Positions 11,272-24,100 of a DNA stretch of 64,000 bases are shown piece after piece. Each line of letters opens with the position of its first letter. Positions within the stretch are counted from its first letter, which is position 1. Origin of the DNA: Owenia fusiformis (Eukaryota; Annelida; Polychaeta; Sabellida; Oweniidae); NCBI GenBank assembly GCA_903813345.2, contig CAIIXF020000005.1, positions 20,773,375-20,837,374 of the forward strand, read 5' to 3'. Both the position numbers and the translations under genes were made by a program. Under the pieces are notes generated by a model, which was given only the letters and a program-made list of their open reading frames with translations, did not search any database and was not told where the DNA came from.

Positions 11272-12600
11272 AGATTGAAAATTATGTCAAGTTTAGTCCT
11301 CAGCCTCTCATAACCGAACTTCGAGGTAATTGTGTTGTTACTGCAAAAACCTCTATTTCTTCATCACAAATCGACCATCTTTTGCATCTGTCAAAACCCC
11401 TCATTTCATGTTAATTTTCAGACTTTTGCTTGTGCCATCATTAAATATATATATATTCCACTTGTTATTCAGAATATTTTAAGAACTTTTCATGAGGTTT
11501 TTTATTTTCACACTTTTGAAAAAATGACTAAGTCAGAGAATGGCCTCTTAATGGCCTGTCCCCTTTCAGAAATTGCAAGTCAGTACAAGGGCTAAGTGCT
11601 AATGGAGCTTATATCTTGACCTTAATAAGAAATATGCTACTGGTGTGAAGTTGTTTGAGAATAATGCAATATATTTAGATAGCCAAGAAGGATATGGGGG
11701 CTACTTGGATGAAATGATCACTGCTCTAAGAGTTGTTTACAGTAGGAACTAAGAATGATCTCATATCTCACTCAAATGATTTGTTTGAATTTTTTGTTCC
11801 AAAAAGCTGATAGTGGATGGACTTTTTAAAGTAATAGGAAGACCTAAAATTTTGAAAAATATTAAAAATTCATGATATAAGTGATTCCTTATTAAAAAAT
11901 AAATGAAAATAAATTCTAACCAGTTTCTGCCCATCAATCGGCTTTTATAAGCAATTTATTAATAAAAATTAATACAATGCCATCCCAAGCATCAACCCCT
12001 CCCTTCCCTTTAATACACTGCACTAACATTGCTGCTCAATGAGAAAAACATTGCTTAACATTGCATCATCACTGTATATTCAGAGGATGTTTAATATACC
12101 TTAAAGTGAAATAACTCCATGAGTTCCCAGAAGAACTTCAGCCAGGAAATGGCACAACTTTGTCATTCAAAAACAAATATAAAATGGGATCATCCCGTGG
12201 AGGGAGCAATTTGGGTGAAGGCTCTAGTATTTAGCTAAACATTCAACATACCCATGTCTGCGGCTTTGCAGAACTGCATTATAAGCCACAAGTAAACAAG
12301 TTTGTAAGAAGAAAGTTGGCAATAAATTTGTTTGCTACAAGCAAAATAATAATGTTTATACAAGATAATAGATATAATGGTGGAAGAAAAACCTACACAC
12401 TTGCACACCTTTTAATAAAAAACTGAAGTGAGCTTTAAAATTTTGATATTACCATTTTTTGACAAGCTGCTGTTCCCATACTAAAAATAATGAAAATTTG
12501 TCTTGCTGGCTTATAAATTTGTTGTAATCAAAATTTAGAAAAGTGAGTGATTCTTCTAAGTCTTGAAGATATTGAGATCTTAGGTTACAGGAAAACATAA
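11272..12600. other. No recognisable gene
   Basis: A short open stretch near 11,625-11,745 (YATGVKLFENNAIY and YGGYLDEMITALR on plus) looks protein-like but has stops on both sides and no family I recognise. The rest is AT-rich unique sequence. Confidence 0.4.
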
Positions 12601-12619
12601 CACGTTTCATTGATACAGC

Positions 12620-13690
12620 CACATTTACATGTTGGGGGTGATACATTGGTAAAGTTGTGAGTGAAAGATCAGATCACAGCGCACCTTATTCAGAGAAATT
12701 TCTTGGCTCCTTGCTAGGGAAATCTCAGAAGAACTAATGATGTTGGTTGTCTGTAATGTTCTTTTTAGATCAGGATTAAAATTGTTTAAGTTTGGTGATT
12801 CCTTGCGGTCAGGTGGAAGAGAATCCCAGGCCATGATTGATTTAAAGATGCACGATCTATTTCAAAATGTTGAGATCTGTTAATCACAGCTTTTTTGTGT
12901 TACTTATGTATGATTTCTACAGTATTGATTGAAAATACTCAAAACATAGGATAGAAGCGTGTTATTATAAACTCAGTACATTAAGATAAGTCTATGTATT
13001 TGTCTTTAATCAGATAATGATGGCCACCTTAAGCAGTTTAAGACTTTTGTTGAAGAAGTTCCATGTAGTACACCCGAGCAAATTCAGGCTACTTTGTAGT
13101 CTAGTTGATCCATGAGTTTCAGTTTTGTAATATTTCCACAACGTATTTGTCTTTAATCAGATAATGATGGCCAATTTAGCAGTTTAAGACTTTTGTTGAA
13201 GAAGTTCCATGTGGTACACCTGAGCAAATACAGGCTGCTTTGTAGTATAATTGATCAATGAGTTTCAATTTTGTAATATTTGCACAACCATAAAGGATGT
13301 CACAATAATCAAAAAAAATAATTGGGAGTATGAAAGATTTGAAAATTAATTCTAGGTGTTTTCCAATTGATGTTTTGCTTATTAATTTAAGTGAATTTAA
13401 GAGTTTGTCAATCCTTTTGGTGAGCTCTGTATGGTTAAAAATATATGTTTATATGTTGGTCAAGTTGGGTATTTATTTAGAATTAAACCTAAATGTTTAT
13501 GATGATCAACACACGGTAAAGTGTCGTTTCCAATATTAAGGTCAAGAACTCTGAATTCACATTTTCTTGGGTTTGAGAATACAATGTCTTTACTTTTGGT
13601 TCCCTTGAAGTTCATTTTCCATTTCTGAGACCATTGAAAAATTGCATTGAGAAGGAATGATTCAAAAATGTTGACCTTTTCTGGTACAGT
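12620..13690 (-). pseudogene. 5'-truncated LINE (CR1/L2-like) reverse transcriptase tail
   Basis: Read on the minus strand from 13,690 down, the frame gives AIFQWSQKWKMNFKGTKSK, then HKHLGLIL, TKRIDKLLNSL, KSFILPIIFFDYCDILYG, YYKAACICSG, KVLNC, and finally AWDSLPPDRK with NLNNFNPDLKR. These follow the order of the RT palm/thumb and C-terminal tail of jockey/CR1/L2-clade LINEs, which end in an 'AWNSLP....SL..FK..LK' motif. Stops and frameshifts interrupt it, and a 146-bp part is duplicated in tandem. Confidence 0.65.
12996..13290. repeat. Two-copy tandem duplication (about 146 bp) inside the LINE tail
   Basis: GTATTTGTCTTTAATCAGAT starts at about 12,998 and 13,144, and the next 140 bp agree closely, including CAGTTTAAGACTTTTGTTGA. 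Both copies encode the same LINE segment, so the duplication came after LINE insertion. Confidence 0.8.
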
Positions 13691-14048
13691 GTATTTCTTT
13701 ATAGGGCTTTATTTTCATTGAAATCTTTAAAACATTAAGAAATAATGTTATTTTACGGGAGATGAACTTAAGTTTCCCAACCTAAGTTAGTGAAATGAAA
13801 AAAAAATGAAGTGACACCAAACATTTCCCTCTTCAATTTTTCTAGCAAATAAATGTTTAAAGGAACATAGTCATATTCATCAATTTTGAGCGTCTTAAAT
13901 TCAAGACGAAATATTTGTGTATCCCTTTAATATTGCTCAGATTTGAATCCAATAAAACAACAAATAGTGGCATACAGATCCTAAAAATAAAAATAATAAC
14001 AAATAAAAAAAATAAATAAAAATGAGCTAAAAACACCTCAATAGAATG

Positions 14049-14308
14049 AAATATTTGAACAACCGGGCGATGCACAACAATTAGCACAGCCGCCAATGCA
14101 ATCACCTATTCCGATGCTGGAGCAGCCCACAATACCAGCAAATGCGCCAAACCATTCAGAATTGGACAGATCACCTCCAATTAGGGATCTCATAAACATG
14201 CAACCCCATTTTGTTAATATGTTTTTGGATCATCAAGCTCATGGAGATGAAGCTATTTCTTCAGCCGTATCACCACTTAACTCAAAGATTAGTGGCCTAA
14301 AACAGTAA
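14049..14308 (+). CDS. Unrecognised proline/glutamine-rich open stretch
   Basis: A frame open from a stop near 14,045 to the stop at 14,306 reads EIFEQPGDAQQLAQPP and later RSPPIRDLINMQPHF. Base composition rises in GC relative to its surroundings, which is why I keep it. There is no recognised domain or clear splice site. It may be a gag-like scrap. Confidence 0.2.
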
Positions 14309-14309
14309 A

Positions 14310-17300
14310 ACACACTTTTTATTCAAATGTAAACAATTTGAGTATATCAGAAAATCTCATTTTGAAAAACTAGAAAACCTAAGTAGTATTTATAATAAAA
14401 ACATGAATGACCATCAAAAGACAATTTTTCTATTGACGAGTGAGGGAACATATTAAAAGAATCTGCTGACATGATAATTATCTAATGATTGATTGGTATA
14501 GACAGGATTTTTATATCAAAGTAACATTTTATATGTCATTTGAAGATTCTATTTACTTTATTGCTATTTTTACTGTTATTGAAAAATGTATGTTGGATAT
14601 ACGTTTGGCCCTAAAAGGTCATCAGTGCAAATAAAATCCTATTACATATGAAGTTATACATCATACTAAGTAATTTTTTCTCTTAAATGCCAAGCGAGAA
14701 TGTAAGGTTAGGATAAATTATTAATTATGGTATATAAACCTACCAGAATACACTCAACATGATTTTTTGAAGTGTTACAAACTTCTTTTACACAATATTT
14801 TGTAGGAAATAAGCCAAAATGGAACATACATACAAGCTCGATTACTTATTTTTTAAAATATGTTCTTTTAGCGATATCTTTTAGGTGATTTTGTAGAAAA
14901 TATTTTGCACTGTGTAAAAAGAATCTAAGCCCAGGACTTGATGCACTGTGGCTGATTTATTCCATTCAAACATTATTTCCAAATTTCCACATGCGATGCC
15001 TTTTCTTCACCTTTTTGAGAAATGATTCAGTCCACGTTGCACTGAGTCAAAGGCTTAAATCCTCAAACCATATACTAGTAAGCAGTTGATTTTATCTTTG
15101 TAAAGTAAGTTCAACACAATTTAGCAGTTTGATTTTAATGGTAACTTGTTGCCATAGCAACATCAACAAAATAAAGAAGCGATCGATTAAAATTGTTAAA
15201 ATATGATTATAGTTGTATTGTATATGACTGATGTCACCTGGATAATTTTTTAAGTCAAAATATATTTGAACCATGCAACTTATAAGCCTTATTTAATTTC
15301 TGGCTAGCACCACCCTGTAAGTTCCTGTCTCATCCTATTAGCTTGTACTTGCTTCCTTTAACTTTCAGCAGATTGTCATCATGTAAGGCAGTATTGCAGT
15401 ATTGCTGCAATGATTACCTCAAATAAAAATAAGTATATCTAGAAGATGTCTGTCTAAATGTGGGCATTTGTAAAGGGATGTACAAGAGGCTGCAGAATTA
15501 CCAGCAGTGAAGAGATCCTTAAGATTTGGAAGAATGCTGTGAAGTTGTTCTCTCACTCAAATATGGCCATGCACTAATTGAACCAGTGACGTTGAATGTC
15601 AGAAAGGCCTGATACAGTTACTTCATCTGCTGTAGTATCATTCAAAATGTCAAATATTTTGAAAAAAATAGCACTTGTAAATGATAAACTAATTCATGAT
15701 TGCATAAAAAGGTGTAGCACCTATCTCATATTGGAGCATCTGATTGAGAACCAGGTATATGTGTACATGTACTCTGCACTCCACAATCAAGGATGCAAGA
15801 AGGTTTGAAATTCCTCATTGGTCTTGTTAAGTGACAGTTCTTAAACCTGTAAATGAAGTATTATACCCAACACAAGCAATGGTCTTTGTGTTGAAAGTTC
15901 ATCTGAGTCAAGATGACAAAACAGAAGTTGATGGTCAAACTCAGGTTAAATTAACACATATTTGTCGCTGAACTAGAGAGAAGATCTTTTGGTCTTCTAG
16001 TGTAGGAAACTAGCCTCAAAGCAACAATGTTGCACACAACATTCAAAAAATGGTGAAGAACTTGATGATCAAAGTGAGAAAAAGACAAATCAAGTTTTCT
16101 CAGACTGAAATGATGATGTGAATAAATTATTTACTGATACAGCAAAAGCTTTAGCTGGAAAGGCAGATTGGTTCGCTAAGGCAGAAGCCAGAAGGAATGA
16201 CCAGTCCGTGTCCATAAAATTAGAACAAGACTCAAAAGCTCAATCTGAATATTGATCTAGCAACAGAAACCCTGCAGCTCCTCTACCTTCTACAAATGGA
16301 GATCCTGATGATGACATCCCAACCATTATTCCATCATCTATAAAAAAAGAAGCTAGAAAGTGAAGAATCAACTTTTGAAGGGTTGATGGTGGTAGCAAGA
16401 AGTCGTGAAGCAAGCTTGATGATATAATTAATATTGGAGTTGATATTGAGAAAACACTTCATATCCCAGATGTAATTGAAGTAGAAGTAGACCGTTACCT
16501 TACTGACCAAAACACATTTCCAAAGGACAGAGAATTCGAAACTCACGTTTTAGCTCACATGGTGAGCTATTGCTATCACTCATTTGTTCAAGATCAAATT
16601 CTCATTTGCTTCAAAGTGATAAAATCTTTGATTCAGATTTAGATCAGATGAGTTATAATAAGTTAATATAAGTACTTGCAATAAAGTCAGCAAAAGTCAA
16701 ATTCTGCAGGTCTATGTCATCAAACTAGGTCACAAAAGCCTCCAGGGCCTCCGTAAGATTGCTTGCAATCTTGATATCTAGTTATGCTCTATATTTAAGT
16801 CACTATTGTAAAGGCAGTTTCTTTTGGGCTCTCCAGGTATAAATGTTTACACAGGGCAAGGAGAAAGAGTGTCTTTGAATTTATAATTCCTTTGTGGAAT
16901 GTAGGGGGTAAGTAGTCCTGCCATCTGGATGACATCAAGAGATTACTACTGGTGATTAGGAGGAGCCCACTGAGAGAAGTACATTTGGAGGACTGCAAGC
17001 CTTCAATGTCACAGGTCATAGCAAGGCCAGTCCAGGCGATGTCCAACATAATAGATAATGGAAAAGACACCATGTTTGGGGAGGGTCTCTAAGCAACTTG
17101 GTGAAACTAATGGTGAACCTGAAGAGGGATTTCAAGCTGGTTGTCTTAAATGTTGTTTTTTCACCAAATGATTCTTCTCTCTTCAAAAATATCTCTCTTG
17201 TTGTAAATGGGCTCCTGGTACTACCTCTGAGGAAACAAATCACCACAGATGAATGTTGTTTTGGCAACTATGATGAGATGGCTCATGGATGGGTTAAGGC

Positions 17301-17700
17301 CAGAATGGCTTGAATTTGAATCAGTAAATTTTAACTTTGAGAACAAAAATATTTTACTTCTTGGACTTTTGAGTTTTTATGTGATTGATTTATTTGTTTT
17401 CATTATCCATTGCAGAATTCAAGAGTAAAACTGAAAAAATATGTAAAGATACAACTGGATTTGAGAGCCATCTTGTTTTAGCATGTTGTTTTTGAGACAT
17501 AAATGAAAAAATGAATACAAGCATTTCCTCTGAAGAAACTCTCAGAATTCTTCTTTTATGAATTTGGATGGATGTGATTTTAATTGCAGACTCGTGGTAT
17601 TGATTACCAATAAGGCCTGGTATCCATAACAGTGAAAATCTCTAACATGAGATCACCTTTCATCACTTACCTTAGGCTACTGTATAAACAATCGGCAGCG
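14310..17700. other. No recognisable intact gene; scattered coding-like scraps
   Basis: Around 15,590-16,560 there are patches that read like worn protein (for example plus near 16,440: VDIEKTLHIPDVIEV and VDRYLTDQNTFPKDREF) with many stops. They may be an old retroelement, but I cannot assign a family. The rest is AT-rich. Confidence 0.35.
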
Positions 17701-17718
17701 GAATTATTTCAGGAAGTT

Positions 17719-18118
17719 TTACCTTTCTTTAATATTAAAAAATCTTGTTTGCAAAATGTGTATAAATTCATTCCTCATTCTTAACTTAAAACTGTCATAC
17801 CAATCAATGATCAATTTCCTCCGTTGGATTTTCTCATTTGTTGACAATTTAGATTCTTGATTCATCACATCTTTTAACTGTTTCCAATTTTTGACATAAA
17901 TAACTGGAGCTTTGTGTTTTTTAAATAGACGTAGAGAAAAAGAATGACACATGCCTTGGGTTGCGATGTCTTCAATGACAGGTACCGATCCAAGGGACAT
18001 GGCTTCATAGATGCGGTAACATTCTGTGTTCTTACCTACTGGATTCAGAGTAAGATCACTAGTTTCTAGAGATTCTATATAATTATCGAGGCTCTCTGCA
18101 GTTTCATTAGGCACCCAC
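17719..18118 (-). CDS. RXYLT1: RXYLT1 terminal coding exon 6
   Basis: Acceptor TTATCCAG at 18,119-18,126; stop at 17,721-17,719. Encodes [54 protein letters not shown] and a charged tail. This is the most conserved part of the family, matching human [20 protein letters not shown] over most positions. Confidence 0.96.
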
Positions 18119-21100
18119 CTGGATAAGAAAACAATTGAGAATATAAACAATTAGGTTCCAAATATAATATTGGCTGTTATTCCAATGTTACCCAGTGGAA
18201 ATCCATAACCAATTACATGTACTGTAGCAAGTCTTTCACTAGTTGTATACTTGAAGAAACATCCTCAGTCTATATTTTTTCAGGATAACCAGCCAAGTTT
18301 TGTACTAAAATGATTTATTTTGGGCAATGAGAGAACATAAAATTGAGACAAAATTTACAAAGATTAACCTAGAATAACTACTTACTCATATCTAGGGACA
18401 ACCTTGCAGATTTTCCTAAGCTGGTACTGATCAATGATCTCCATGAGAGTTGTTCTAGAAGAATCTGGGTACACTGTACCAAGGAAATTACATGTATACT
18501 CCCTTTCCTTTGTAACATCAACACTATCTGGGGGTATCTTTGGAAAGTCTCTATATCTAGAAGGTTAAAAAGGTAATGATACTACATCAATGTATAATTA
18601 GTTTAGTTTCCAAACAATGGTGCTGTTCATTAAAAGAAGGCAATATTAATTAGAAATCGGCAACTCCACGGAGTAGCTAATCCCAACAAAAAAAACTATA
18701 TAAATCATGAATCTGTACAATCCCAATGTAATATTTACCATCTACTCTTCCCTTCAATAAATTTTTGGGATCATTGTAGTCAAATTTTCACACATGTTAC
18801 ATGGTAAGAAGTTATAGAGCTGATTAACTTTCCTGTAGCCAACTTGCATTCTGGTGGCCATCTTGGAAATTTCTAGATAAATCTTGTCATTGCAATTCCA
18901 AGAAAACCACTGAACAGTTTTACTTCAAATTTTCACACATGTTACATGGTAAGAAGTTATAGAGCTGATTAACTTTCCGGTAGCCATCTTGCATTCTGGC
19001 GGCCATCTTGGAAATTTCTAGATAAATCTTGTCATCGCGATTCCAGAAAAACCACTTATAACAGATTTGCTTCAAATTTTCACATATGTTACATGGTAAG
19101 AAGTTCTACAGCTGATCAACTTTTCAGTGGCCATTTTGTATTCAAGCAACCATCTTGAACGTTACATGGTAAGAAATTCTATCTGATTCTATCTTGCTTT
19201 CTGGGTCATCAAGTCCACACTGCTATGTTAGAGGTACGATATTGTTCACCATGTGCCTTGTTTACTCTTTGTTTGTACTTTATACACCATTTGGGATGTG
19301 TAATAATACTGGGAAAATCCTTTTTGTTTATAAACATACCCACCTCTCAATTACCAAAGTCCCACCCAACCTTCCCGCTATTCACTAGGGGGAATAGGGA
19401 AATTGAGGACCTCAGCACATGTACTTACTAGTTTTATACTTAGTTGGACGCGTCTAAGTTAATGTCATCAGTAAAAACCAGAGGGGTGTTACGATACTAT
19501 AAGGTAGATTGCAAAGGAATCTAAGGCAATTAATTGAGAGGCGGGATGTGTAATAATACACTGAAGTTAAAGCACCTATTGAGCTTCCTGATCATTCAAC
19601 CAAAAACAATGCTCGATTTGGGCCTTAAACATAATAACTATAAATCTACAAAACGCATATGGCAATACTCGGATTGTTGCACTTAATGCAGCTGTTTCTG
19701 ATCATGATTGGAACAGTATGTTTCGATTTCTTTCAACCCACGACTTAGTAGAAAAGTTTACCGATGATTTATAGAGTAAACACCAAAAACAGTAATTCCA
19801 AATTGACACGGTCCACTTGAATTTAGACAGGCAAGCTGAAATAGTGCTTAATAAAACCAGATGTGATTTCATTTTTTGTTACCACAAGTTCCAGCATCAA
19901 TACAATAATGTTAATCTTCAATGATTGTGCGGTTTTCGATCTCAGACAACACCTATTCTTTTCTTGCCCCCTATTACTTGATCTCAGGGAACAACTAGCA
20001 CTCGACCTTGCACTGGGATACCCAATTCAACATTCACCATTATGACAAACTAAATGCAAAAGAGAAACTAGATACATTGTTATATGGTGGCTCAACATAT
20101 CAAATTGAAACTAACAAGCTTATAGTCACAATAACTTCTAACTTTATTTCTTTAATTGTAGACTTATGTTTAACTTTTATATATTTGATGTGTGCAGAAT
20201 ATCACATGTTACTTACATGTATTGTCATGCTGACTGTTCAGCAGCCTAAAATTACTTGATTATTATGAGCCTACTAAACTCTATTTAGAAATTGTATAAA
20301 TGTTTATATGTGAAAATCGACATGGGCCACTAATGCCAATGGCCTTGGTCATTGTCGGACATTGTGAAATGATAGCATTGATAAATAAAACACAACCTTA
20401 AAAAAAACCAAAAAAACCTAATATTTGAGTTATCAAAGATTATGTTTTTTATGAAAAGAAACTGCCATTTTGAAATTTAGCCACCATCTTGAAAATTCTT
20501 TCTTGAACAAATCAAGTTTGTCCCTAGGCATCATCATATAAAATGTCAACCAAATCCATTCACTGGTATTTGACTTATCAAAGATTATGTTTTTTACAAA
20601 AAAATGGCCACCATTTTAATATTTAGCGGCCATTTTGAAAATCATTTCTTCAGCGTAACTCCTTTGTCTCTAGGCATCAGAATATTAAATTTTAACCAAA
20701 TCCGTCAACTAGTATTTGAGAAATCAAAGATTACATCTTTTATGAAAAATGGTGGCCATTTTGACTTAATTCCTTCTCGACCAGAGGTTCTATCACCATA
20801 AGGCATAAGCCTATAAATTTGAATCAAATGCGTCAACCGGTATTTGAGTTATCGCCCGGACAAACAAAGATAGACAGATGGACAGCTTTCCTATATTTTT
20901 GGTGTAAAATTATTCACCACTGTACATGTTTCCACCAAATGTGAAGAAAATCCGTCAATTAGTATAAGAGTTATCTTCCGGATGGACAGACCGACAGATG
21001 GACTGATTCAATATATCTCTATCGAACTATGTTCGTTGGGATAATTAGTCAATATTGCTTCTTTTATAGGGGATTTCGTCCTTTAGATCTTATAACTCCA

Positions 21101-24100
21101 GAAATCATGAATGTAATAGTTTGCTTATATAAAGTTTTGCATGATAAAGTATCTCGTTCAGACACATGTGTCTGAAAAATAGCAGACCCATTTAGTGCAA
21201 ATTCAATGTAACAGTCAGCTTGCATAGAGGAACTAGCATTAATGGCAACAGTGACTAAGAGTACAGTATGACAATCTAATTTTAGCAAATACAATGTATA
21301 TTTTGATTGTAAAATAAAGAAACATTTTCAGAAATGAACTGAATAAACTGATTATTTGTTTTTAGTAAACCTGTACCAAATAAACTAAAAAAATCAACTG
21401 AATACATTTTATCCTAGTCAGGTCTTTGTATATATATATAACATTACACTACTCACGTTGCTACTCCTAATGGCCATTGGTAGAAGGCATCATTGTCCAC
21501 TTGTGGAGAATCATACACCAGAAACACCATCTTTACTAATCCTCCATTAATGATCATATACTCATTTATCCAATCATTATTACACTGTTCATTTCCAAGT
21601 AGAATTACAGCTACATTTTTCAACAGTGGAAATGTTTGAAGTTCATTCAGCCAAATTTTAGCCGCTTTTACTTTTGAGGGCTCTCTGCCATTAATTACAA
21701 GAATGAGGTTATTGGTATCTCTGGGAACTTTGTTTGGTAAAACACCAGGTCCAGTTCTGAACCTGGAATAAACATAGATAGATCCATGCAACCATGTACC
21801 TAAACATCCAATTTTGTTCATGCAAACAATGACACAAATGTAAATGGGCATTGAAGGCCCGTGGGTAGCATAATAAAATAACACAGAAAACAAAATTAAA
21901 ATGTCTAAATAATATCTTCTTTTTATTTTGACCTACATTTCGGACACCATATCTCAAAAGTCGGTCAAAAAACTTCTTGATTGTAACTATTTTTATCCTG
22001 ATTTGAAGTTGGGTATTGGTTTTTTGGCCCACCCTGTACAAGTTATTTGAAAGTTCTACTTCAACAAAGTGTTTAGTATTTACAGAAAATTTGACTTTTT
22101 GACGTCAAAATCAGCAATTTCTCGGAAACTGGGCGAACTTGGGAAATGGCATTGATAGGTCAAATAGGCATTATGGATATGCATAAACTAAATGTGGATA
22201 TGATTCAATCCGAATAGCAGTTTTAATTTGTGTGGCCAATGTTGATGGACGGATAGACCAACGGACAGACGGACCAACGGACGGACGGATGTCTGGTCGA
22301 TCCCATAGGCTCACTGTGTGAGCCAAAAACAAGGTATAACTTTAGATCAATATCCAACAGTCTAAAGTAAAAATATTGAACATAATCGCAGAAAACAATT
22401 CCTTCACCTCGAGGGACTCTGCTGGGGAGTTCATCAATCACTGTCAATATAGTTAGATTCTTGCTTTATTTTAGCAATCTTTACAGTATCTCCAATAACG
22501 ATACATATCATTATTGTAAAAATAGGCTGTTACTTTCATTGCAAATAAGGCATTTTTGGCAAGTAAAATTCCCATACATGAAATTCCCGGGGATTTTTGA
22601 CTTCTCTCATATATGGGCTCTCTTTGTAATGGGTTACAATGGGAATTTCAATTTCAAAAGCACCCTGGGCGCTTATTACGGTGAATACGGTAAGCCTATA
22701 AAATTTGAATCAAATCCCTTAACCAGTATTTGAGTTATTGCCCAGACAGACGGACGGACAGACGAACAGACGGATGGCTTTCCTATATCTCCCTCGAACT
22801 TCTTTCAGTGGGATAATAATTATGCACAACTCTGTTGATGCATACCAGTTATTTAAGCTAAACAAAAATAGCAAGTTTTGATTGAAATCAATCAAAAAAT
22901 ATCGTTACTCCACTATTATAAGGTTCTAACTACCCAAAATGGGGCAAATGCACATGAAGTAGATTCCCCATAGATTCACTATGCTCTTTTCATAAATGAA
23001 TGTTTAAAAGCTGTCTCCATCTCCAACAGAAATATACAGGAGATTTCAGAGACAATTAGGTTCTATGTCCTTCATTTTATGAAAATAATTACTGCTATAC
23101 AGAGGTTCAGATCCCCACTTGTAAACTCGTAATTTTACAAGTAATTTGACAAATACGAGAAATAATTTCAAAATACTTGCCATTCGTATGAGTATGGCAT
23201 GATCCCGAAACTTGTAGTATTCAGATTGATTCCTCTCGCTCAACTAATTTGTTTGTGGCTTTACATCCCCTTTTAACCACATGTTTTGTCAAATATAGAG
23301 AACAGTTTTCCATAAAGTTCAAAAGCGCAAACATGATATAAACCTGGATATAACCCCCTGAGGGAAAAGTTGCCTGCAAAATCTATATTGTAAATGTTCT
23401 GCGCAATTAGCCTGTATCCCACGTATGGGTTCTGTGATCTCTCAAAACCCTTTTACCGAGCGCTGGAACCAGTTGGAGACTAAACCCCGCCCGTTTAGGG
23501 GTCTAGTTGAACCTTTGCACTAAAAAATTGAAATTTTTTTAAACATATAACCCAGAGAAATGAATCTTATTATCCTTTCTCACAGGCTGGTATCGAAAAA
23601 TTTCTCCGCTGTGACGGAGCCTGCTATTTTGCATAGAAACACTAAGAAACCCACACAATTTATTTTTTTACTCATATGTTTCGCTATACCAAAGAAAATT
23701 TCTTACTCCATGCAATGGGTATATCATTTGCGGGTAACTTTAACTTTTGTTTGAAGTCCAACAACGCTAAGAGTAAAAACTATTGAAAATGGCGCCGGGG
23801 TATCATACTCCAAAATGTACCATTTCTTTTATTTCTTTTTAATGGTACAATATACAGGGTGTCCCGAAAGTATGGGCCCCCCCCCCCTAGGCAGACATAC
23901 ACCAATGTCCCTATAGTATGTGTCATATATCATTTTAAAGCTTGTCCAAAGTTACATTGATTTGCCAAGTATCATGGTTCAACTCACAAACGGGAAAAAG
24001 TTACACGCATTTCAAAATGTAGTGTTTTACCAAAATTAAAGTTTAGTTTTACACAAAATTAATAGTCGGCATGTCTCCCTTGGCCATGTTAACAGCAGTA

